Notes: a model not told the origin generated them from the letters alone. A DNA stretch of 64,000 bases from CAZAXU01 sp964489245 (GCA_964489245.1 CAZAXU010000001.1:37043-101042); one strand, 5' to 3'; shown: positions 25,832 through 35,290, counted from the first letter of the stretch. Numbers and translations are program-made.

Positions 25832-27265
25832 CTATACTTTTGTGATTCTTAAAGTATTTACCATTCCTTTTTCGTTGAGGGGCATGGAGGTTACATTCAC
25901 CAGCATATCGTTTTCTCGAATCAAATCATTTTCCATGGCGATTTTTTCAATATCCTTAATGGTTTGATCGGTTGATTCTCTTTTATTATAGAAAAACGGC
26001 GTTACGCCCCAAAGCAAGCTGAGCATATCGAGTAGTCGCCTGTTTGCCGTAAATACTAAAATTTTTGATTTTGGTCGCCAAGACGAAATTGTGATGGCAC
26101 TATAGCCGCTGGCAGTTAAAGTTGTAATGGCTTTTGCGTGTATATTGCTGGCAATTTGTGCGGCGTTATAGCAAACAATTTCGGAAATATATCGTTCGTT
26201 TTTTTCAACGGGCGGTTTATCGGGTGTTTTAATAAGACTGGAATCTTCAACTTGTTGAATAATTTTAGTCATTCGTTTGATTACCTTAACAGGGTGTTTG
26301 CCCACAGAAGTTTCTCCTGAAAGCATCACGGCATCTGCCCCGTCCATCACAGAATTGGCAACATCATTTACTTCTGCACGTGTTGGAATGGCAGATTCAA
26401 TCATGCTTTCCATCATTTGTGTGGCAATGATGACGGGTTTGCTGTTCAATTTTGCCAAATAGACTAGTTTTTTTTGAATCAAGGGCACTTGTTCAATCGG
26501 TAGTTCAATGCCTAAATCTCCTCGAGCCACCATCAGACCGTCACAATGTTTGATGATTTCATCAATATTGGCAACAGCTTCAGGTTTTTCAATTTTAGCA
26601 ATTACGGGAGTTTTATAGTCAGATAGCTTTTTGATGTAGTCATTGAGTAGAATTAAGTCATTTGCAGATCGCACAAACGATAATGCAATCCAATCAACAC
26701 CTTGTTCCAAAGCAAATTTTAAATCTTTTTTATCCTTGCCGGTTAATGCGGGAAGCGAAATTTTTGTGTTAGGCAGATTTACGCCTTTTTTTGATGAAAG
26801 CGCTCCACCCTCAATCACTTTTGTTTTTACGGTATTGATGGCATTGGTTTTGATGACTTCCAGTTGAATTTTTCCGTCGTCGACCAAAATAATTTCACCG
26901 GTTTTCACATCTTTAGGTAGTTGCTTATAAGTGATATAAGCTTGTTTATTTTGATTGGTTGTAACGACTTTTTCGATAGTGGAAAAGGTCAAAATGTCTC
27001 CATCGTTCAGAAATGTGCCGTCTTCAACTTTTCCAATTCTCAATTTAGGACCTTGTAAATCTGCAAGTATGGCAATACCTACATTGAGTTCTTTGGATAT
27101 TTCTCTGATTTGTTTGACTTGTGTTTTTACGCTGTCATAATCAGCATGTGAAAAATTGATGCGAAAAACATTTACACCGTTTTTCACCATTTTAGTTTTG
27201 GTTTTTTTCTTTTCTGTTTTCGGTCCTAAAGTGGCAACAATTTTGGTTTTTTTATCAACTAACAT
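25832..27265 (-). CDS. pyk: Pyruvate kinase
   Basis: The 477-residue enzyme begins MLVDKKTKIVATLGPKTE. It has the active-site segment VIAKIEKPEAVANIDEI with the catalytic Lys, the metal/phosphate region DGLMVARGDLGIELPIEQV, and the C-terminal domain beginning around ICYNAAQIA. It converts PEP and ADP to pyruvate and ATP. An upstream in-frame start at 27331 is rejected because the promoter lies within it. Length fits bacterial type I enzymes. Confidence 0.95.
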   Translation of the reverse strand: MLVDKKTKIVATLGPKTEKKKTKTKMVKNGVNVFRINFSHADYDSVKTQVKQIREISKELNVGIAILADLQGPKLRIGKVEDGTFLNDGDILTFSTIEKVVTTNQNKQAYITYKQLPKDVKTGEIILVDDGKIQLEVIKTNAINTVKTKVIEGGALSSKKGVNLPNTKISLPALTGKDKKDLKFALEQGVDWIALSFVRSANDLILLNDYIKKLSDYKTPVIAKIEKPEAVANIDEIIKHCDGLMVARGDLGIELPIEQVPLIQKKLVYLAKLNSKPVIIATQMMESMIESAIPTRAEVNDVANSVMDGADAVMLSGETSVGKHPVKVIKRMTKIIQQVEDSSLIKTPDKPPVEKNERYISEIVCYNAAQIASNIHAKAITTLTASGYSAITISSWRPKSKILVFTANRRLLDMLSLLWGVTPFFYNKRESTDQTIKDIEKIAMENDLIRENDMLVNVTSMPLNEKGMVNTLRITKV

Positions 27266-27283
27266 ATCAAAATAATTATAATG

Positions 27284-27312
27284 CAAATTTAAGTTAAAAA
27301 GCGAATGAACAA
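27284..27312 (-). promoter_or_regulatory. Promoter for pyk
   Basis: On the minus strand TTG (27312-27310) and TAAATTTG (27291-27284) are 18 nt apart. The box ends 18 nt before the ATG at 27265. Confidence 0.55.
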
Positions 27313-27331
27313 CAGATAATTTTGATTTCAA

Positions 27332-28300
27332 TTAAAAATCTTTCGCATATTCAAATAGTGCAGGTAAGCCGCCGGTATGCCAAAATAACACATTTGAACC
27401 AGATTGGAGTATTTTTTGTTTTAGAATATCCATCATGCCATAGAAAGCTCTACCCGTATAGACGGGATCTAAAAGAATTCCTTCATGTTTTGCCAGTTCG
27501 TTAATGGCAAGTTTTTCTCTGTGTGTAAGCACACCATACTCGGCTTGATTATAATTTTTATTCAGTTTGATATCTGAGCGATTAAATTCTTTTTTGATAT
27601 TCAATAATCTACATCCGGTTGTTAATATTTTTAGAATGGCTTCTTCCAGAGATAAATCATTTGTTTCGGATTTGTCTATTTTTATCGGAATTAATTTAAT
27701 GTCAAGGTTATACAACTCCATTCCAAGCATTAAGCCCGCTTGTGTTCCTCCTGAACTGGAAGCTAAAAAAATATAATCAATTTTCAGATTTTGTTTGTTT
27801 AATTGCTGTTTGAGCTCTTTTACGGCATCAACAAATCCCATTGCTCCGGTAATGTTAGATCCGCCGTATGGAATAATATAAGATTTTTTTGGTGCCAATT
27901 TTTTGCTCAATGTTTTTAAATCTATCTCTTTTTTATCGTTTCCGGTGAAATGAATTTTTGCACCTAATAAGTGAGATAGCAACAAATTTCCTTGATAAAT
28001 TTCCGGTTTCGTACCTCGAAGCATCAGATGACATTCAATTCCTGCAACGGCACAAGCGGCAGCGGTTTGTCTACAATGATTGGATTGTTGTGCTCCGGCA
28101 GTAATCACGATATCAGAATCTTTGTCTAGTGCCTGCCGGATTAAATATTCCAGTTTCCTCGTTTTATTTCCTCCCGAAGCTAATCCGGTTTGGTCATCTC
28201 GTTTGATATAGATATTATAATTGCTATAAATTTTTGATAATTTTTCCAGTTGATGAATTGGAGTGGGAAAGAATCCCAAATGATATTTATGGTTTGTCAT
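27332..28300 (-). CDS. D-cysteine desulfhydrase/ACC deaminase-family PLP enzyme
   Basis: The 322-residue protein belongs to the fold-type II PLP enzymes: FFPTPIHQLEKLS at the N-terminus, IKRDDQTGLASGGNKTRKLEYL with the PLP Lys near residue 46, TAGAQQSNHCRQTAAA, and the phosphate-binding SSSGGTQAGLMLG. This pattern separates the ACC deaminase/D-cysteine desulfhydrase group from cysteine synthases. The likely reaction is breakdown of D-cysteine to pyruvate, ammonia and sulfide; true ACC deaminase activity is less likely outside plant-associated bacteria. It lies 66 nt upstream of the pyk ATG. Confidence 0.85.
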   Translation of the reverse strand: MTNHKYHLGFFPTPIHQLEKLSKIYSNYNIYIKRDDQTGLASGGNKTRKLEYLIRQALDKDSDIVITAGAQQSNHCRQTAAACAVAGIECHLMLRGTKPEIYQGNLLLSHLLGAKIHFTGNDKKEIDLKTLSKKLAPKKSYIIPYGGSNITGAMGFVDAVKELKQQLNKQNLKIDYIFLASSSGGTQAGLMLGMELYNLDIKLIPIKIDKSETNDLSLEEAILKILTTGCRLLNIKKEFNRSDIKLNKNYNQAEYGVLTHREKLAINELAKHEGILLDPVYTGRAFYGMMDILKQKILQSGSNVLFWHTGGLPALFEYAKDF

Positions 28301-28543
28301 CCCTTGTGATTTTGTGTGTTTATGTATTTCATCAAAGATACAAAATGTTTTGTGCGGTATAAAATGTAAAATTTAACAGAAATGTGTTTATTTATTGAAA
28401 ATACAATATTATTTTTGTAGAACGGTTATAACTACATAATTCAAGCTTAAAATACAACTTCGGTAATAAATTTGTAGAGAAATTATTCGTTTTGTCAGAG
28501 CTTGTTTTATACAACCGAATTTAAATAACAAACAAATAGACAC

Positions 28544-29143
28544 ATGAAAAAAGTTAAAATTCTTATCGTATTATTTTTCCTCTTCGGATTGTATTTCTCA
28601 CATGCACAATCACCTATTATGAAAGAAGAAACCTTGGAAAAAGGGAGCATTGGCGAACAGTTTGATTATATCATGAGAAAATCCAGTAACTATCAAAACT
28701 ATGAAGTGGTCAAAAGAATCTGGTTGCAAAAATTAAAAAGTCACGTAATTGATAGTCTGAAACAGGTGAAAAAAGACCTCATAAAGGCAAATGGACAGAT
28801 ATCAAAATACCAAGATAAAATAAAAAATTTAGAAACCGGTTTAAAAGATGTTAATGCAGAGCTCAAAAACGTAAAGGAGGCAAAAGACAGTATAAGTTTT
28901 TTTGGAGCATCTTTAAAAAAAGGTTTATATAAAGCAATTGTTTGGAGCATAATATTATTGCTTTTAGCAGCGCTTTCTTATTTTGTTTACAGTTTCAAAA
29001 AAAGCAATGAAATAACTCAAACCACATTGACTAAATATAATGAACTGGAAGATGAATATAATGCATCCAGAACCAGAGCATTGGAAAGAGAACAAGCCTT
29101 GAATAGGAAATTACTGGATGCCGTTAACAAACAGAAAAGTTGA
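28544..29143 (+). CDS. Exported coiled-coil membrane protein
   Basis: The 199-residue protein has a signal peptide (KILIVLFFLFGLYFSHAQ), a long heptad-like coiled coil (about 70-120: SLKQVKKDLIKANGQI and LKDVNAELKNVKEAKD), one membrane helix (about 131-151) and a second charged helix to the C-terminus. The topology is periplasmic coiled coil, helix, cytosolic coiled coil. Function unknown. The preceding 243-nt gap (28301-28543) shows no gene or hairpin. It is followed 35 nt later by the thioredoxin-like gene. Confidence 0.8.
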   Translation: MKKVKILIVLFFLFGLYFSHAQSPIMKEETLEKGSIGEQFDYIMRKSSNYQNYEVVKRIWLQKLKSHVIDSLKQVKKDLIKANGQISKYQDKIKNLETGLKDVNAELKNVKEAKDSISFFGASLKKGLYKAIVWSIILLLLAALSYFVYSFKKSNEITQTTLTKYNELEDEYNASRTRALEREQALNRKLLDAVNKQKS

Positions 29144-29178
29144 AAATAAAATGTGGTTGGATATAAAATTACAAACAT

Positions 29179-30345
29179 ATGAAAAATAGATTTTTTACTC
29201 TGCTTTTCCTTTTTTTGCTACTGGGGAGCTGCACCGGAAACCATAAAGATTGGAAAGTAAATTTGAGTGCAGGACTGCAAAAACATCAAAATATACACTA
29301 TAAGGTCCAACAGAAATATTTTTATTCAAATCAATCCGATACCACTCAAACTGATTTTGAAGTTTGGGCGATTCGTGGGCAAAAGAACGATAATCAGGAA
29401 TCATATGTTTGGGTAGATGATTTTTATCGTCCTTATCATATGATTTTCGAGAAAAATAAATTTTATCTAAGCATTCCTCCTAAAAAAACAACTTTGCTTT
29501 ATAAAAATTTTTCAGAAGATATGATTGCTCCGGTAGACTGGATTGATGTTTTTCTTCATCCGGCAGATTTTATCAAACAATTGAATGATAAAAATAATAA
29601 AGTCAGGATATCAGATACGCTTCTTCAATCAAAAAAAGCACGGAAACTGGATATTGTTTTTCCTAAAAATGCCAAAGGAGAGCAGCATATACATACATAT
29701 GTGTTGGATGAAAATTGGTTTCCGATACAGGCAAGACTCCAGATTAAATCCAAAGAGCATGTTTATATCAATGAGCTTAGCTTTTCAGATTGTATTTGTG
29801 ATCAGGTAAATTATAAATCTTTAAAGACACGGCAAGCAAAAATATTGGCAGAAAATCCGATTGAGGAAGCATCCGAAGCAGAAGCTGCCAGACTTGAGGG
29901 TATGCTTCATGTGGGCGATCAAGCCCCCTTGTTTGACGGAAAAATTTATGCTTCGGAAAAAATCTTCCACTTGGCAGACTATATTGGCAAGAATGTGATT
30001 GTTGTAGATTTTTGGTACACACATTGCCCGCCTTGTGTAAAAGCTATTCCGGAATTGATAGAGTTGCAAAAAAACTATGCTGAAAAAGGGCTTAAGGTTT
30101 TTGGCTTGAACTCAGTGGATAATCAACCGAGAAGCATGAAATATTTAAAAAGCTTTTTGTCCAAAAGAAGCCTTGGCTACGATGTGATACTCACACAACC
30201 TGAGGTGGATATGGTGTATAAAATCAAAGGATATCCGAGTTTATATGTAGTAGATAAGCACGGAAAAATTGCCTATGTTGAGTTGGGCTATGATAAGAAA
30301 AAATTCAAACATTTAAAAGAAAAGGTCAAAAAATTGCTCGAGTAG
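29179..30345 (+). CDS. TlpA-like thioredoxin-domain lipoprotein
   Basis: The 388-residue protein has a lipoprotein signal with Cys18 (FLLLGSCTG), an N-terminal beta-rich domain (about 20-230) of unknown fold and a C-terminal TlpA/ResA-like thioredoxin domain with the redox motif WYTHCPPC (Cys283 and Cys286) and the cis-Pro region KIKGYPSLYVVD. It would act as a periplasm-facing thiol oxidoreductase, perhaps in cytochrome c or outer-membrane protein folding. Similar two-domain proteins are frequent in Bacteroidota. Confidence 0.88.
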   Translation: MKNRFFTLLFLFLLLGSCTGNHKDWKVNLSAGLQKHQNIHYKVQQKYFYSNQSDTTQTDFEVWAIRGQKNDNQESYVWVDDFYRPYHMIFEKNKFYLSIPPKKTTLLYKNFSEDMIAPVDWIDVFLHPADFIKQLNDKNNKVRISDTLLQSKKARKLDIVFPKNAKGEQHIHTYVLDENWFPIQARLQIKSKEHVYINELSFSDCICDQVNYKSLKTRQAKILAENPIEEASEAEAARLEGMLHVGDQAPLFDGKIYASEKIFHLADYIGKNVIVVDFWYTHCPPCVKAIPELIELQKNYAEKGLKVFGLNSVDNQPRSMKYLKSFLSKRSLGYDVILTQPEVDMVYKIKGYPSLYVVDKHGKIAYVELGYDKKKFKHLKEKVKKLLE

Positions 30346-30494
30346 GTTGCTGTCAATAGTTTTAAAATTATGAAATATCCTTTTTTTCGTCCGAATTCTT
30401 CTACAAAATGGAGAATCGGATATTCATCGTGTTATTATTTGAACTTACATTTAATTAGTTGATGAAACACATCTTTTTATTCCGTAAAAAAAAT

Positions 30495-30502
30495 TATATT
30501 TG
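30495..30502 (+). promoter_or_regulatory. Promoter -7 box before ppdK
   Basis: TATATTTG lies 27 nt before the ppdK ATG, with a T-rich TTTTTA about 17 nt upstream as a weak -33 element. Confidence 0.45.
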
Positions 30503-30529
30503 TCATTCACACTAAAAATGTTATGAATT

Positions 30530-33256
30530 ATGAATGATAAAAAAAGAGTTTATTTCTTCGGAAATAAACAAGCAGATGGTAATGCATCAATGAAAAACTT
30601 ATTAGGTGGAAAAGGTGCAAATTTGGCAGAAATGAATTTGATTGGCGTGCCTGTCCCCCCCGGATTTACAATAACAACAGATGTTAGTACAGAATATAAC
30701 AAGTTGGGTAAAGCCAAAATCATTGAACTGTTAAAGAATGAAGTGCTTAATAATATCAAAAAGATTGAAGATGTAATGGGTGCCAAATTTGGTAGCCAAA
30801 AAAATCCGTTATTACTTTCTGTTCGTTCCGGAGCACGTGTATCTATGCCCGGAATGATGGATACGGTTTTAAACTTGGGAATGAATGATCAGGCAGTGCA
30901 AGGATTGGCAAATCGTTCAGGAAATGAAAGATTTGCTTGGGATAGTTACCGTCGTTTTGTGCAAATGTTTGGTGATGTGGTTTTAGGCATGAAACCGGAG
31001 AACAAAGAGGATATTGATCCATTTGAAGCAATCATGGAAAACATGAAAGAAACCAAAGGATATCAAACCGATACCGATTTTTCGACAGAAGACTTAAAGA
31101 TTTTAGTGCAACAGTTTAAAGATGCTGTTAAAAAGCAAACCGGAAAAGACTTTCCTGATAATCCTGAAGAGCAATTGTGGGAATCTGTTTTAGCTGTTTT
31201 TGGCAGTTGGAATAATGAGCGTGCAATTTATTACAGAAACATGAATAAAATCCCCCATGAGTGGGGAACCGCCGTGAATGTGCAAGCAATGGTCTATGGA
31301 AATATGGGAGAAAATTCTGCAACAGGTGTTGCTTTTACAAGAGATGCCGGAACAGGTGAGAATATTTTTAACGGAGAATACCTGATTAATGCACAAGGAG
31401 AAGATGTGGTTGCCGGAGTGCGCACGCCGCAACAAATTACACTGGAAGGCTCAAAACGCTGGGCAATATTGGCGGGAGTTACAGAAGAAGACAGAAAAAA
31501 CAACTATCCTTCGCTAGAGGAAGCCATGCCGATGGCTTACGAGGAATTGTTTAAAACACAAGAAAAGCTGGAACAACATTATAGTGACATGCAAGACTTG
31601 GAATTTACGATTCAAGACGGAAAACTTTGGCTGTTGCAAACCCGTACGGGAAAGCGTACCGGAGCAGCTATGGTGAAAATAGCAATGGAAATGTATAAGG
31701 ACGGCACCATCAGCGCGGAAGAGGCATTGATGCGCATGGAACCAAATAAACTGGATGAATTATTACATCCGGTTTTTGATAAAGACGCCATTAAAAAAGG
31801 AGAAGTGGTTGCAAAAGGTTTGCCGGCATCTCCCGGAGCGGCAACAGGAAAGATAGTGTTCTTTGCAGATGAAGCGGAAAAACTCCGTGCAGAAGGAGAA
31901 GATGTTATTTTAGTGCGAATTGAAACATCTCCCGAAGATCTTGCCGGAATGGATGCAGCAAACGGCATTCTTACTGCCCGAGGCGGTATGACTTCTCATG
32001 CGGCTGTTGTGGCTCGAGGTATGGGAAAAACCTGTGTGTCAGGAGCAGGAGAAGTGGACATTGACTATAAGAAAAGAACAATAACATCCAGAGGAACAAC
32101 TTTCAAAGAAGGAGAGTATATTTCATTGAACGGAAGCACCGGAGAAGTCTATAAAGGAAAGATAGACACAATAGAGCCACAACTTAGCGGAGAATTTGCA
32201 GCGTTAATGGAGTTGGCAGACAAGCATTCCAGAATGTATGTCAGAACAAATGCCGACACACCGAAAGATGCACAAGTTGCTAGAGAATTTGGCGCCAAAG
32301 GAATAGGGTTGTGCAGAACAGAACACATGTTTTTTGAAGGAGATAAAATCATTGCCATGCGCGAAATGATTCTGGCAGATGATGAATCGGGACGTAGGAC
32401 GGCATTAGATCGACTGTTGCCGATTCAACGTAAAGATTTTGAAGGAATTTTCAAAGCCATGCACGATTTGCCGGTGACCGTTCGCCTGTTGGACCCTCCA
32501 TTGCATGAGTTTGTGCCACATGACGAAAAAGGTCAAAAAGAGATGGCAGATGTTATGGGAGTTTCCGCAGATGTAATCAAGCAAAAAGTAGAAGATTTAT
32601 CAGAGTTCAATCCAATGTTGGGACACAGAGGTTGCCGTTTGGGCAATACATATCCTGAGATTACGGAAATGCAAACCAGAGCAATTATTGAAGCAGCACT
32701 AAATTTGAAAAAGCAAGGCATTCATGCCAAACCGGAAATTATGGTTCCTTTGGTGGGCAAGAAAGAAGAAATGGAAATGCAGGAAAGTATAGTGAGATCG
32801 ACCATCAAGAAAGTCTTTGAAGAATATGGAGAAAGCATTGAGCATAAAGTGGGAACAATGATTGAGATTCCGCGTGCGGCACTTACGGCAGACGAAGTGG
32901 CTGAATCTGCAGAATTTTTCTCTTTCGGAACCAATGATTTAACACAAATGACTTTTGGTTATTCTCGTGATGATGCCGGAAAATTCATGTCAGTTTATAA
33001 GAAAAAAGGTATCCTGAAAGTTGATCCGTTTGAACAGTTAGACCAAGATGGTGTTGGGCAATTGGTGAAAATGGCTGTTGAAAAAGGAAGAAAAACAAGA
33101 CCCGATATTTCATTGGGAATCTGTGGAGAACATGGAGGAGACCCATCATCAATAGATTTCTTTCACAGAGCTGATTTGCATTATGTGAGCTGCTCTCCTT
33201 ATCGTGTGCCTATTGCACGATTGGCAGCAGCACAAGCAACGCTTAGAAATAAATAA
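30530..33256 (+). CDS. ppdK: Pyruvate, phosphate dikinase
   Basis: The 908-residue enzyme has the three PPDK parts: an N-terminal ATP-grasp domain (LGGKGANLAEM, SVRSGARVSMPGMMDT), the swivelling phosphohistidine domain with GGMTSHAAVVARGMGKTC (His about 490) and the C-terminal PEP/pyruvate barrel ending with GICGEHGGDP (catalytic Cys about 865). It interconverts pyruvate + ATP + Pi and PEP + AMP + PPi. With pyruvate kinase only 3 kb away, the cell can run this step in both directions. Length matches the family. Confidence 0.97.
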   Translation: MNDKKRVYFFGNKQADGNASMKNLLGGKGANLAEMNLIGVPVPPGFTITTDVSTEYNKLGKAKIIELLKNEVLNNIKKIEDVMGAKFGSQKNPLLLSVRSGARVSMPGMMDTVLNLGMNDQAVQGLANRSGNERFAWDSYRRFVQMFGDVVLGMKPENKEDIDPFEAIMENMKETKGYQTDTDFSTEDLKILVQQFKDAVKKQTGKDFPDNPEEQLWESVLAVFGSWNNERAIYYRNMNKIPHEWGTAVNVQAMVYGNMGENSATGVAFTRDAGTGENIFNGEYLINAQGEDVVAGVRTPQQITLEGSKRWAILAGVTEEDRKNNYPSLEEAMPMAYEELFKTQEKLEQHYSDMQDLEFTIQDGKLWLLQTRTGKRTGAAMVKIAMEMYKDGTISAEEALMRMEPNKLDELLHPVFDKDAIKKGEVVAKGLPASPGAATGKIVFFADEAEKLRAEGEDVILVRIETSPEDLAGMDAANGILTARGGMTSHAAVVARGMGKTCVSGAGEVDIDYKKRTITSRGTTFKEGEYISLNGSTGEVYKGKIDTIEPQLSGEFAALMELADKHSRMYVRTNADTPKDAQVAREFGAKGIGLCRTEHMFFEGDKIIAMREMILADDESGRRTALDRLLPIQRKDFEGIFKAMHDLPVTVRLLDPPLHEFVPHDEKGQKEMADVMGVSADVIKQKVEDLSEFNPMLGHRGCRLGNTYPEITEMQTRAIIEAALNLKKQGIHAKPEIMVPLVGKKEEMEMQESIVRSTIKKVFEEYGESIEHKVGTMIEIPRAALTADEVAESAEFFSFGTNDLTQMTFGYSRDDAGKFMSVYKKKGILKVDPFEQLDQDGVGQLVKMAVEKGRKTRPDISLGICGEHGGDPSSIDFFHRADLHYVSCSPYRVPIARLAAAQATLRNK

Positions 33257-33297
33257 AAATTTAAAACAAACCATAATTAATTATAAAAAATAGACTG

Positions 33298-33528
33298 ATG
33301 GAAACAAAAGTGCCTTATTTGAATATCACAGACAAACAATACATCATGATTGGTGTGGTTTGGGGATTGATTTTTGCAGCGATGTATCATTTTTATGCAA
33401 ATTTTGAATTGAGTTTATATAGTATTGTATTGACATTTTTCAGTATGAGTTTTTTATTCCATGCACTGATTGGCGTGGCAATAGGTTTTATATTGAGTTA
33501 TTTCGGGTTGAGATATCTGAATAGATAA
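33298..33528 (+). CDS. Small two-helix membrane protein
   Basis: The 76-residue protein has two hydrophobic segments (about 16-34 and 40-70) and no charged motif of note. It starts 41 nt after ppdK in the same direction and ends just before a terminator, so it is probably the last gene of that transcript. Function unknown. Confidence 0.7.
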   Translation: METKVPYLNITDKQYIMIGVVWGLIFAAMYHFYANFELSLYSIVLTFFSMSFLFHALIGVAIGFILSYFGLRYLNR

Positions 33529-33534
33529 TAATAT

Positions 33535-33567
33535 AAAAAAAACCGACCCAATCGGGTCGGTTTTTTT
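33535..33567 (+). terminator. Bidirectional terminator between the ppdK and rng transcripts
   Basis: AAAAAACCGACCC pairs with the CGGGTCGGTTTTTT arm around a 3-nt loop. A and T tracts on both sides let it work in both directions. It overlaps the last two bases of the rng stop codon region. Confidence 0.85.
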
Positions 33568-35107
33568 ATATGTTGATTTCATCTCCATCTCTATAAAACT
33601 TATACTCCAAATATTTATATGAATCTCTGGGTTGAATAGAAATCCACTTTTTATATTTAAGAAACCATTTCATCCTTAAAGAAAAAATTCCTTTGGTGAT
33701 ATAGGCAGCGATAAAAGGATGAAGGTGTATGGAAACTCCACCGTTCTTTTTGGTGATTTTTTCAATTCCTTCTTCAATTCTTTTGATTAGCGTAATCGGA
33801 GCATCAATTTCATCCTTATTGATAGAACTCGGGTTTTTTTCTCGAGTATTTATATTTCTTTCGGGTCTGAAACGCTGACGTGTAATCTGCATCAATCCGA
33901 ATTTAGAAAGGGGTAGAATTTTATGCTTGGCTCTATCATCTTCCATCAAATTTTTGAGATGTTCATAGAGTTTTTTCCGATTTTCAGCATCCTTCATATC
34001 GATAAAATCAATTACGATGATACCACCCATATCTCTGAGACGTAACTGTCGGGCTATTTCTGTTGCCGCAGCAAGATTCACCTGTAGAGATGTTTCTTCT
34101 TGACTCTGAGATTTTCTTGATAAATTTCCACTGTTCACATCAACAACATGCATAGCTTCTGTGTGTTCAATGATGATAGAAGCTCCTTTTTCAATCATTA
34201 CGGTTCTTCCAAATGAGGATTTGATTTGCCTTTCAATTCCGTATTTTTCAAAAATCGGAGTTTTCGAATCGTGAAATTTCACGATAGATTCTTTGTCTGG
34301 AGCAATTTCTTTGATAAAGTCAGCAATATCATAGTATAAGAGTTCGTCATCAACAATGATTTTGCTAAAGCTTTCATTGAAAATATCTCTTAAAATGGAA
34401 GTTGCACGACTTACTTCTCCCAGAACTTTTTGAGGAGGATTTGCATATCTTAATTTTTTGGATAATGCAATCCATCTACTCGTTAAATTTTGAATGTCTT
34501 TGTCCAATTCTGCTACTTTCTTGTCTTTGGCTGCTGTTCGGATAATTACTCCGAAACTTTGAGGCTTAATACTCTGAACAAGCCTTTTCAGACGTTCTTT
34601 CTCGGCCTCATCTTCAATTTTTTTGGAAACAGAAACTTTATCGTAAAATGGAACTAATATCAGATATCGACCTGCTAATGATAGTTCTGAAGTTAGTCGA
34701 GGTCCTTTTGTAGAAATAGGTTCTTTAAGAATTTGAACCAAAATTTTTTGATTGGATTTGATAACCTCTTTAATGCCGCCGTTTTTATCGATATCGGCAT
34801 CTTTATTAAAGTCTTTCAATAAGTATTCCGTTAATTTTCCGGAACTAACTCTTTTCGTATATTTTGATAGTGATTTGATTTGCGGCCCAAGATCGTGATA
34901 ATGTAAAAATCCGTCTTTTGCTGCTCCTACATCAACAAAGGCAGCATTTAGCCCCGGAATCACCTTGCGGCTTTTTCCGATATGTATATCACCAACATTG
35001 AATTTGTTAGCTGTTTCTTCTTTATGAAGTTCGGTGAGTTTGCCATCTTTAAGCAAGGCAAAATCTATAGCAGAAGGAGTAGACCGAATTATTAATTCTG
35101 TATCCAT
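33566..35107 (-). CDS. rng: Ribonuclease E/G family protein
   Basis: The 513-residue protein has an N-terminal S1 RNA-binding domain (VGDIHIGKSRKVIPGLNAAFVDVG), a 5'-sensor/RNase H-like region and the catalytic DNase I-like domain with the metal-binding Asp in VDVNSG and in IVIDFIDMKD. It lacks the CPxC zinc-link found in E. coli RNase E/G, having RQRFRPERNINTRE at that place, as is usual in Bacteroidota. It processes rRNA and degrades mRNA. HU and a small basic protein gene lie upstream in the same direction. Confidence 0.94.
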   Translation of the reverse strand: MDTELIIRSTPSAIDFALLKDGKLTELHKEETANKFNVGDIHIGKSRKVIPGLNAAFVDVGAAKDGFLHYHDLGPQIKSLSKYTKRVSSGKLTEYLLKDFNKDADIDKNGGIKEVIKSNQKILVQILKEPISTKGPRLTSELSLAGRYLILVPFYDKVSVSKKIEDEAEKERLKRLVQSIKPQSFGVIIRTAAKDKKVAELDKDIQNLTSRWIALSKKLRYANPPQKVLGEVSRATSILRDIFNESFSKIIVDDELLYYDIADFIKEIAPDKESIVKFHDSKTPIFEKYGIERQIKSSFGRTVMIEKGASIIIEHTEAMHVVDVNSGNLSRKSQSQEETSLQVNLAAATEIARQLRLRDMGGIIVIDFIDMKDAENRKKLYEHLKNLMEDDRAKHKILPLSKFGLMQITRQRFRPERNINTREKNPSSINKDEIDAPITLIKRIEEGIEKITKKNGGVSIHLHPFIAAYITKGIFSLRMKWFLKYKKWISIQPRDSYKYLEYKFYRDGDEINI

Positions 35108-35171
35108 TCCGTCTTTTTTTTTGTAGTTATAATAAATTTTCGTCTATGTCAATGAGCAATTTCTAAAGGTT

Positions 35172-35209
35172 TAAAAAGAAAAAATAGGCTAGCCTATTTT
35201 TTCTTTTTA
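35172..35209 (-). terminator. Perfect 38-bp palindrome, likely bidirectional terminator
   Basis: Positions 35172-35190 are the exact reverse complement of 35191-35209, with the core AATAGGCTAGCCTATT and A-rich/T-rich flanks. The stop codon of the small basic protein gene lies inside the right arm. As RNA it would form a stem closing on almost no loop; a real hairpin would open about four central bases. It separates HU and the small gene from rng. Confidence 0.7.
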
Positions 35210-35286
35210 TGTCTGTTAGCTCTACTTCTTTTTTTTCTTTTGTGCGTAGCTATCTTTTTCCTTTTTCTTTTTTTTCCGCTTGGCAT
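35194..35286 (-). CDS. Very basic 30-residue protein between HU and rng
   Basis: The frame begins MPSGKKRKRKKIATHKRKKR, continues with SRANRH and ends in four Lys before TAG; 20 of 30 residues are Lys, Arg or His. It starts 4 nt after the HU stop on the same strand. Short Lys/Arg-rich proteins of this type are typically ribosomal or nucleic-acid-binding. Flavobacterium ribosomes are known to contain an extra small protein (bL38); whether this is that protein cannot be judged from the sequence here. The balanced ATG/stop and a sequence that is not merely poly-Lys support coding. Confidence 0.72.
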   Translation of the reverse strand: MPSGKKRKRKKIATHKRKKRSRANRHKKKK

Positions 35287-35290
35287 ATGC

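Noticed and set aside
31612..31968. Minus-strand frame of 118 codons inside ppdK
   Set aside because: It is antisense to the well-conserved phosphohistidine region of ppdK; its Ser/Ala-rich sequence is the mirror of that coding frame.
33566..35107. Loss of the zinc-link in RNase G as a sign of decay
   Set aside because: The missing CPxC motif is usual for Bacteroidota members of this family and the catalytic Asp residues are intact.
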